Assembly: GCF_043951865.1 (NCBI RefSeq)
Contig: NZ_JBINJF010000055.1
Coordinates: 1-9,866, forward strand
DNA: 9,866 nucleotides
Origin: JAMQKA01 sp043951865
GTDB lineage: Bacteria > Bacteroidota > Rhodothermia > Balneolales > Balneolaceae
Direction: 5' to 3'
Made by a program: the position numbers and the translations under genes. How positions within the stretch are numbered: the stretch's first letter is position 1; every line of letters begins with the position of its first letter. Below are positions 5,757 through 9,866 of this stretch, piece by piece. The notes below the pieces were generated by a model. That model did not search any database and had not been told where the DNA came from. It saw only the letters and a list, made by a program, of their open reading frames with translations.

Positions 5757-6839
5757 TTACACCGAAACTTGGGTGCGCTCCACTTTGGTCAGGGTAAAGC
5801 TGAAGGTCGACCCGACGTTGGGTGTGCTGTCGATGAAAAACCGCTCTCCGTGGGCTTCCATGATATGCTTGACGATCGCCAGCCCCAGTCCCGTGCCCCC
5901 CTTTTCGCGCGAGCGCGATTTATCTACCCGGAAAAAGCGTTCGGTCACCCGGTCAATATATTTCTGATCGATACCGATGCCTGTATCCTGTACAAACACC
6001 TCCACTTTCTCATCGTTCTTGGGATATGGCTTGATGCCGACGGTAACCCGCCCACCCGGCTTGTTATACTTGATGGCGTTTTCGATCAGGTTGATAAGCA
6101 CCTGTTTGATCTGGTTGCGGTCGGCGCTCACCAGCAGATTTTTGTCGAAGTCCTGCACCGAGATCGATACATTTTCTTTCCTGGCCTTGTATTGCAGGCT
6201 TTCGGTCACATCCATAACGACTTCACGAAGGTGAAGATCCTGTACATCGGACTTCAATTCGCCCGTCTCAAGCTTGGAAATTTCCATCAGGTCCTTGGTC
6301 AGGAATATCAGGCGGTTGACGTTGCGCATCGCCTTTTTCAGGAACTGCCGGTTGACATCGGTATCGTCGATAGCCCCGTTGAGCAGCGTTTCGATGAATC
6401 CCTGGATCGCAAAGATCGGCGTTTTCAGCTCATGGGAGATATCCCCGATAAACTCCTTGCGGTAATTCTCAATCCGGTTCAACCGCTGGATTTCCCGCTC
6501 CACGGTTTTACTGGCACGAATCGACTGCTTGATCAGGTAGTCGAGCTCATCTCGCCCGTCGGTGGTCAGGTTTTCGTAATCCTCAAACCGCTTTCGGGCT
6601 ATATTGCGGGCGATGTAGTTCAGGGTTTCCAGCCGGTCAGATTCGGCCCTTGATACGACAAAATAGATAACCACGGTGGAAAGCAATACCAGGAGGCCAG
6701 CACTCACGCCCGCAAAATACCATCCCTCCTGCAGGTAAAACCGGTTCAACAACAGCACAGATGCCCCTATCAGCAGGGCAGAACGTATGGCGATTCTAAA
6801 TGCCAGCCGGGAGCTCCGGCTGAAGGGTTGTTTCCTCAT
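5757..6839 (-). CDS. PhoR-like sensor histidine kinase
   Basis: This 360-residue membrane kinase has two transmembrane segments (about 17-32 and 41-63) joined by a loop of only about eight residues, so there is essentially no periplasmic sensor domain. After a linker, the HisKA domain carries the phospho-accepting His136 in DISHELKTP. The ATPase domain shows the N-box (Asn250 and Asn254 in LINLIENAIKY), G1 (Asp285, Gly287, Gly289 in VQDTGIGI), the F-box region RFFRVDKSRS, and the G2 loop GGTGLGL (314-320). It should autophosphorylate and donate the phosphate to the adjacent regulator. The start ATG overlaps the regulator stop codon by four bases (ATGA), indicating translational coupling. The sequence type resembles PhoR/WalK-class kinases; phosphate sensing is plausible but not shown, since no pst or phoU genes are in the window. 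Confidence 0.94.
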   Translation of the reverse strand: MRKQPFSRSSRLAFRIAIRSALLIGASVLLLNRFYLQEGWYFAGVSAGLLVLLSTVVIYFVVSRAESDRLETLNYIARNIARKRFEDYENLTTDGRDELDYLIKQSIRASKTVEREIQRLNRIENYRKEFIGDISHELKTPIFAIQGFIETLLNGAIDDTDVNRQFLKKAMRNVNRLIFLTKDLMEISKLETGELKSDVQDLHLREVVMDVTESLQYKARKENVSISVQDFDKNLLVSADRNQIKQVLINLIENAIKYNKPGGRVTVGIKPYPKNDEKVEVFVQDTGIGIDQKYIDRVTERFFRVDKSRSREKGGTGLGLAIVKHIMEAHGERFFIDSTPNVGSTFSFTLTKVERTQVSV

Positions 6840-7516
6840 TCTTTAAAGCGATATCCTACGCCTTTTACCGTTTCGATATATTCGTCTCCCAATTTTTCCC
6901 GGATTTTACGCACATGTACATCCACAGTGCGATCCACAACATATATATTGTCGCCCCATACGTGGTTGAGCAGCGTTTGCCGGTCCATGACCTTCCCTTT
7001 GCGGCTGGCCAGGAAGTACAGCAGCTCAAACTCTTTTCGCGGCAGGTGGAACTCCTCCTCCCCGCGGGTGACGATGTAGCGATCCTTGTCGATGGTAATA
7101 TCGTGTACATCCAGTCGGTTGACCGGCTCTTCGGTTTCTTCAAACCGCCGGAGAACCGCCTTGATCCGGGAAATAAGTTTTGTCGTGCTGATCGGCTTGG
7201 TGATATAGTCATCGCCGCCTTTGTCGAGCCCCTCTACTTCCGTCTTTTCGTCGCCCCGGGCGGTCAGAAAAATGATGGGGATACGTTTCAGATCTTCGTC
7301 ATTCCGCATCACCTCTACCACTTCCAGCCCGTCCATCTTGGGCATCATGATATCGAGGAGTACGAGGCTGGGCCTGTGCTCGCGGGCCACTTCGATGCCC
7401 TCTTCACCATCTTCTGCTTTCAGGACGTCAAAGCCCTCTTTTTTCAGGTTGTATTCGATAAGATCCAGCAGATCCTGCTCGTCATCGACTATGAGAATGG
7501 TTTGCTTGTCAGCCAC
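6836..7516 (-). CDS. PhoB-like OmpR-family response regulator
   Basis: This 226-residue DNA-binding regulator has two domains. The receiver domain (about 5-120) has the acidic pocket Asp11-Asp12, the phospho-acceptor Asp55 in LVLLDIMMP, Thr85 and Lys107. The winged-helix OmpR/PhoB domain (about 130-226) contains LPRKEFELLYFLASRKGKVMDR and the recognition helix around DRTVDVHVRKIREKL, and ends in the wing GVGYRFKE. The start codon is GTG at 7516; no ATG in frame lies nearby, and the next residues (ADKQTILIVDDE) begin the first strand of the fold as expected. The overlapping kinase gene is the obvious partner. A 159-base spacer follows ruvA on the same strand with no clear terminator, so some read-through from ruvCA is possible. 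Confidence 0.95.
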   Translation of the reverse strand: MADKQTILIVDDEQDLLDLIEYNLKKEGFDVLKAEDGEEGIEVAREHRPSLVLLDIMMPKMDGLEVVEVMRNDEDLKRIPIIFLTARGDEKTEVEGLDKGGDDYITKPISTTKLISRIKAVLRRFEETEEPVNRLDVHDITIDKDRYIVTRGEEEFHLPRKEFELLYFLASRKGKVMDRQTLLNHVWGDNIYVVDRTVDVHVRKIREKLGDEYIETVKGVGYRFKE

Positions 7517-7550
7517 GATGTCAAAATTATCTATTTGGGATTAAACCTTG

Positions 7551-7557
7551 CAAGATA
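7551..7557 (-). promoter_or_regulatory. Weak candidate -7 box for the regulator-kinase operon
   Basis: TATCTTG, followed by CAAGG, on the minus strand resembles the TAnnTTTG box and lies about 35 bases upstream of the GTG start. I find no TTG-type -33 element at normal spacing, so this rests on one half-site. Confidence 0.22.
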
Positions 7558-7675
7558 CGAAAATATCCTGTCGGATTTACGCTCCAATAGTACAAACGAG
7601 CCTGTTCAATTTAAAATGAGGGGTGTTAAGTTATTGTTATCTATTCGCCAGGGAATGAAATAATGACTTCAGCTC

Positions 7676-8284
7676 TTACTTGTTGAGCATGCTGAGCGCC
7701 TTTTTGACCAGTTGCTGGAGATCATCAGGCGACCCATTATGCCGGGCGGCGGCCATCACCGCTTTTTCCGCTTCTCCCTTGCGGAAACCGAGGGACTCCA
7801 ATGCCGATACAGCCTCTTTTTTGAGGCTTCCAGGCAATGATTCCGATCCATCCGACACGTTTTGCGGTACGCCCATCGATAGATCCGCAATTTTGTCTTT
7901 TAATTCCAGGATCATCCGTTCGGCCGTCTTTTTGCCGATTCCCGTAATCTGTTTCAGTGCATCTTTGTCGGATTGCGCCAGCGCCGCTGTAATCTGCGTG
8001 GCGGGCAGCCCGGAGAGTATCGTGAGCCCGAGCTTTGGTCCCACCCCTTTTACGGTGATCAACAGTTCGAAAAGCTCTTTTTCTTCGGGCGTGGCAAAAC
8101 CGAACAGTCGCTGATCGTTGTCGGTAATGTGATGGTAGACAAGCAGCTTGACTTCAGTGCCCTTTTTAGGGAGTTGTTCCAGTGTCTGCGTTGATATTTC
8201 CACTTCATATCCCACCCCGTTGACATCGATGATGGCAAATTCCTGTTGCTTGGTCTCCAAATTTCCTTTTAAATATGCAATCAT
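7676..8284 (-). CDS. ruvA: Holliday junction branch migration protein RuvA
   Basis: This is a full-length, 202-residue RuvA, which tetramerises on four-way DNA junctions and loads the RuvB motor. Domain I is an OB fold (1-62, MIAYLKGNL...DVNGVGYEV) ending in the TDNDQRLFGF segment, whose acidic residues (Asp55, Asp57) occupy the position of the acidic pin. Domain II has two helix-hairpin-helix motifs, VKGVGPKLG (78-86) and ITGIGKKTA (113-121). A flexible linker rich in Ser and Gly (about 137-152) precedes domain III (about 155-202), the RuvB contact. It starts four bases after the ruvC stop codon, so it is cotranscribed and probably translationally coupled. ruvB is not in this window. Confidence 0.98.
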   Translation of the reverse strand: MIAYLKGNLETKQQEFAIIDVNGVGYEVEISTQTLEQLPKKGTEVKLLVYHHITDNDQRLFGFATPEEKELFELLITVKGVGPKLGLTILSGLPATQITAALAQSDKDALKQITGIGKKTAERMILELKDKIADLSMGVPQNVSDGSESLPGSLKKEAVSALESLGFRKGEAEKAVMAAARHNGSPDDLQQLVKKALSMLNK

Positions 8285-8288
8285 GTAA

Positions 8289-8870
8289 TCAGTCTTTTAC
8301 GCGATCGGGATTCTGCTGAACAAAGTCGGCCCAGCTCGACTTACTGCTGTTTTGGTGCTTTTTTTTCTTGCCCCCGGGGATACGGCCTCCGATACTGTTC
8401 CTCTTCATCAGGTGGCACCACGCCACCGCCAGTGCATCCGTGGCATCATTGGATAACTTGTCTTTGGGCAGCTGTACAGTCTTGTTTAACATAAACGCAA
8501 CCTGCTGCTTGCTGGCGTTGCCATTCCCGGTGATCGATTTTTTTACCTCCTTGGGATAGTATTCGGTGATGGGAATACCCTGGTTGGCTCCCGCCAGCAT
8601 TATGGCGGCCTGGGCCCGCCCCAGCTTAAGCATGGCCAGGGGATCCACTCCATATACCGGCGTCTCCACCGCCAGCGAGGTGGGGTTAAACGACTTGATC
8701 AGTTTCGAAACCCGGTCATAGATAACCTTTAGTCGTTCGGAATGCTCCTCAATATCGGCCAGACGAATGGTGTCGCAGCGCAATGCCTTGAGAGAGCCGC
8801 TTTCTTCCGTTAGAATGGCATAGCCGGTATTCCGGGAGCCGGGATCGATCCCTAAAATGATATCAGGCAT
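8289..8870 (-). CDS. ruvC: Holliday junction resolvase RuvC
   Basis: This 193-residue endonuclease cuts Holliday junctions symmetrically as a dimer. The RNase H-like core shows the catalytic acids Asp9 (LGIDPGSRNTGYA), Glu69 (LAVETPVYG), and Asp142 and Asp145 (SNDATDALAVAWCH). The substrate-contact region YYPKEVKKSITGNGNASKQQ lies at 104-123. The catalytic core ends near residue 157. It is followed by a tail of about 35 residues that is first basic (GGKKKKHQ) and then carries SSWADFVQQNPDRVKD, longer than in E. coli RuvC (173 residues). The gene leads the ruvC-ruvA pair, as in many bacteria. Confidence 0.97.
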   Translation of the reverse strand: MPDIILGIDPGSRNTGYAILTEESGSLKALRCDTIRLADIEEHSERLKVIYDRVSKLIKSFNPTSLAVETPVYGVDPLAMLKLGRAQAAIMLAGANQGIPITEYYPKEVKKSITGNGNASKQQVAFMLNKTVQLPKDKLSNDATDALAVAWCHLMKRNSIGGRIPGGKKKKHQNSSKSSWADFVQQNPDRVKD

Positions 8871-8881
8871 AAAAGTTCGGT

Positions 8882-8937
8882 GTAATATAAAAGCAGTTGT
8901 TATCCTTGTTCAATATAACAGAATGCACCGACCCAAA
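8882..8937 (-). promoter_or_regulatory. Candidate promoter region of ruvCA
   Basis: Two overlapping candidates are visible on the minus strand. TTGAAC (8908-8913) is 18 bases from TATATTAC (8882-8889), but this would leave a leader of only a few bases. TTTG (8934-8937) is 16 bases from TATATTG (8911-8917), leaving a leader of about 35 bases. I cannot choose between them. No LexA-like box that I recognise is present. Confidence 0.35.
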
Positions 8938-8962
8938 CATAACGCAATAGCGAGGGCATCCT

Positions 8963-8983
8963 AAAAAGCCGCGAAAGCTTTTT
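8963..8983. terminator. Terminator-like hairpin upstream of ruvC
   Basis: AAAAAGC (8963-8969) pairs with GCTTTTT (8977-8983) around the loop CGCGAAA. It is followed by CCCTTTGGG, itself a small palindrome. The A/T arms give a T-run in both directions, so it could terminate a transcript from either side, for example one entering from the repeat cluster towards ruvC. The GC part of the stem is only two pairs, so it may be weak. Confidence 0.4.
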
Positions 8984-9014
8984 TCCCTTTGGGTTTCTTA
9001 ATCAGCTTTCCAAA

Positions 9015-9031
9015 GACGCGACATGTCGCGC
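9015..9031. repeat. GACGCGACATGTCGCG palindromic repeat, copy 1
   Basis: CGCGACATGTCGCG at 9017-9030 is a perfect 14-base palindrome. Outside it the symmetry is broken on the right (C at 9031 where the second copy has T). The same sequence recurs at 9845. Short palindromes of this look are dispersed in many copies in some cyanobacterial and Bacteroidota genomes (from memory, not checked). Confidence 0.85.
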
Positions 9032-9047
9032 CTCAACGAGCCCCATG

Positions 9048-9125
9048 CCAGCTTTGGCTGGAGCGGTTGCCCCATTCACCGCCTATATTTTTACGTTCTT
9101 TTTGGATCAATCCAAAAGGAACACC
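9048..9125 (-). repeat. Truncated copy (C) of the hairpin element
   Basis: On the minus strand it starts with the same GGTGTT block (9120-9125) as copies A and B. The first hairpin follows: 9110-9122 pairs with 9095-9107, giving 13 pairs with one G-T wobble and a two-base loop. Then comes CGTAAAAATATAGGCGG (9079-9095), an imperfect version of the CGAAAAAA...TCGCCG block. The downstream conserved blocks are absent; instead there is a small hairpin CCAGC-TTTG-GCTGG (9048-9061) and then the palindrome at 9015. The copy looks truncated or decayed. Confidence 0.55.
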
Positions 9126-9180
9126 TGTATTATAGGAATAGGCTTCTTTTGCTTTTGGAGTTTTATTCCCTTCTTTCCCA

Positions 9181-9206
9181 TTCATTTTTTGTGCGGACAA
9201 AATGAA
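9181..9206 (+). repeat. Possible remnant (D) of the element's first hairpin
   Basis: TTCATTTTTTGT (9181-9192) and ACAAAATGAA (9197-9206) pair around the loop GCGG, with a two-base T bulge. Arm composition and loop size resemble the first hairpin of copies A and B, but neither the GGTGTT block nor the CGAAAAAA block is recognisable next to it. It lies between copies C and A. It may be unrelated. Confidence 0.3.
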
Positions 9207-9264
9207 GACTTTATTGCTTGGAGATAGCCTTCCATTTCTGATGGTATCTTCAACAACTTTCTTA

Positions 9265-9445
9265 GGTGTTTCTTTTTTGAACGAGCAAAAAAGAAACGAA
9301 AAAACTCGCCGCCTGAGAATTTTTTGTGGCGTTTCCTGCGCCGCCGCTAAAACCATTGAACTCGATCCGCTGAAAAACGCGGATCTCAGACAGCAATGGT
9401 TTCTTTACGCTCTGGCTCCGGGCACTTGATTCCACAAAAAATTCT
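9265..9445 (+). repeat. Structured repeat element, copy A (181 bases)
   Basis: In order: GGTGTT (9265-9270); an 11-bp A/T-rich hairpin (9268-9278 with 9287-9297, eight-base loop); CGAAAAAA-C-TCGCCG-C-CTGAG (9297-9317); then a perfect 14-bp stem, AGAATTTTTTGTGG (9316-9329) with 9432-9445, closing a domain of about 100 bases. Inside are CCGCTAAAA (9344-9352), a 9-bp stem (9350-9358 with 9394-9402) carrying a 7-bp hairpin (9364-9370 with 9379-9385), TTCTTTACGCTC (9401-9412) and CTCCGGGC (9416-9423). Copy B has the same order with different stem sequences. Whether it acts as RNA, as folding single-stranded DNA or as a mobile element end is not shown. Confidence 0.8.
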
Positions 9446-9478
9446 ATAGGGCGGTGGGGAATGCTGAATTAAAAATTT

Positions 9479-9506
9479 GGAATGGAGAATGGATCTTGGT
9501 GGGCAG
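9479..9506 (+). repeat. 28-base direct repeat, copy 1
   Basis: A GGAATGGAGAATGG core followed by ATCTTGGTGGGCAG matches 9751-9778 with two differences. It is preceded in both places by an ATTAAAAAT stretch and followed within about 40 bases by CTGC(C)TTCC and GCCTTG, so similarity extends discontinuously for roughly 75 bases. Together the two copies bracket element copy B. Confidence 0.85.
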
Positions 9507-9535
9507 CAGAAAATGGCAGCCCTGCTTCCGGCCTT

Positions 9536-9684
9536 GGTAAAGTTGACCGCCCGGAAGGGTGCGGAGGGGAGCGTGAAGAAAAAATCTGTGATTTTTTTAG
9601 CGGAACGACGCCCCCTTCAGGTCAAGTTTACCTCAGCCGGCGATTTTTTTCGTTCATTTTTTCATCGGTGAAAAAATGAACACC
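9536..9684 (-). repeat. Structured repeat element, copy B (149 bases)
   Basis: Read on the minus strand: GGTGTT (9684-9679); a perfect 13-bp hairpin (9669-9681 with 9652-9664, loop TCGG on the plus strand); CGAAAAAA-A-TCGCCG-G-CTGAG (9652-9632); a 13-bp stem with one mismatch (9620-9632 with 9536-9548) closing a domain. Inside are CCGCTAAAA (9603-9595), an 8-bp stem with a three-base loop (9590-9597 with 9579-9586), TTCTTCACGCTC (9580-9569) and TTCCGGGC (9556-9549). Block order and sequence match copy A, while all three shared stems have different bases but keep pairing. The nested extra hairpin of copy A is missing, which explains the shorter length. Confidence 0.8.
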
Positions 9685-9750
9685 CCCGAATTTGTAGTAG
9701 GCAGCTCCAACGGTGTTTACCGGACAACAGTCATTAAAAATCAGGAATGA

Positions 9751-9778
9751 AGAATGGAGAATGGGTCTTGGTGGGCAG
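9751..9778 (+). repeat. 28-base direct repeat, copy 2
   Basis: AGAATGGAGAATGG followed by GTCTTGGTGGGCAG; it differs from the copy at 9479-9506 at two positions. It is 272 bases downstream, on the other side of element copy B, in the same orientation. An ATTAAAAAT stretch again precedes it (9733-9741). Confidence 0.85.
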
Positions 9779-9844
9779 TGAATAATTGTAGATCTGCCTT
9801 CCCAGCCTTGAATGGGGCGCGAAAGCCAAAGAAAAATCCAGTAC

Positions 9845-9864
9845 AGACGCGACATGTCGCGTCT
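9845..9864. repeat. GACGCGACATGTCGCG palindromic repeat, copy 2
   Basis: A perfect 20-base palindrome, two bases from the right edge: AGACGCGACA and its complement TGTCGCGTCT. The inner 16 bases match the copy at 9015-9030 exactly. Together the two copies bracket the whole hairpin-element cluster at a distance of about 830 bases. Confidence 0.9.
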
Positions 9865-9866
9865 CA

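Larger units (their letters stand above)
8914..9866. other. Gene-free cluster of structured repeats
   Basis: About 950 bases to the right edge contain no credible protein gene. Frames of 60-107 codons exist on both strands but overlap each other and follow the repeats: their translations are low-complexity, rich in Lys, Arg, Phe and Ser, and interrupted at different places in each copy. The region contains hairpin elements in both orientations, two copies of a GC-rich palindrome and a pair of direct repeats, all listed separately. Confidence 0.75.

Noticed and set aside
5769..6653. A long plus-strand frame (294 codons) opposite the histidine kinase
   Set aside because: It is the antisense shadow of a well-supported kinase gene and has no recognisable domain.
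6914..7663. A long plus-strand frame (249 codons) opposite the response regulator
   Set aside because: Antisense shadow of the regulator gene; no domain and no supporting start signal.
9033..9356. A 107-codon minus-strand frame in the repeat cluster
   Set aside because: It crosses copies C, D and A of the repeat in mixed orientations, and its translation is explained by the hairpin arms.
9202..9429. A 75-codon plus-strand frame over element copy A
   Set aside because: Its apparent conservation with copy B follows from the DNA repeat, and copy B breaks the frame early.
9265..9445. Copy A considered as a riboswitch or known catalytic RNA
   Set aside because: I could not match the conserved blocks to any aptamer or ribozyme core I know, and it does not precede a gene.

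Overview
The window looks like chromosomal DNA from a member of the Bacteroidota/Rhodothermota/Balneolota assemblage; a Balneolaceae-like bacterium is my best guess. The evidence is a tRNA promoter of the form TTGACA-18-TATATTTG (the -7 TAnnTTTG element is typical of that assemblage), weak Shine-Dalgarno signals, outer-membrane and exported proteins, and family variants such as a single-domain mannose-1-phosphate guanylyltransferase and a PhnP-like metallo-beta-lactamase-fold protein. The lineage is inference; no 16S gene or comparable marker is present.

Left part (1-660): AT-rich DNA without a convincing complete gene, then a tRNA-Asp(GTC) gene on the minus strand with its own promoter and terminator. 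Three tandem copies of an 11-base repeat lie just beyond the tRNA 3' end. Next come apaG (+), a secreted Cys-type glutathione peroxidase (-) with a clear terminator, and a tight plus-strand trio: an outer-membrane beta-barrel protein, an uncharacterised 101-residue protein, and a PhnP-like hydrolase. The hydrolase gene is followed by a perfect 31-base inverted copy of part of its own 3' coding region.

Middle and right part (3761-8870): everything is on the minus strand. Read in transcription order it is ruvC-ruvA (Holliday-junction processing), a PhoB-like response regulator overlapping a PhoR-like histidine kinase, a small secreted fasciclin-domain protein with its own terminator, and mannose-1-phosphate guanylyltransferase (GDP-mannose supply for surface glycans).

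The last kilobase (about 8914-9866) has no credible gene and is a cluster of structured repeats. Two full copies in opposite orientation, plus one truncated and one doubtful copy, share short conserved unpaired blocks separated by stems whose sequences differ between copies while staying self-complementary. This covariation-like pattern suggests an RNA or single-stranded DNA element under structural constraint. The cluster also holds two copies of the palindrome GACGCGACATGTCGCG and a pair of 28-base direct repeats. I consider this cluster the most interesting part of the window.
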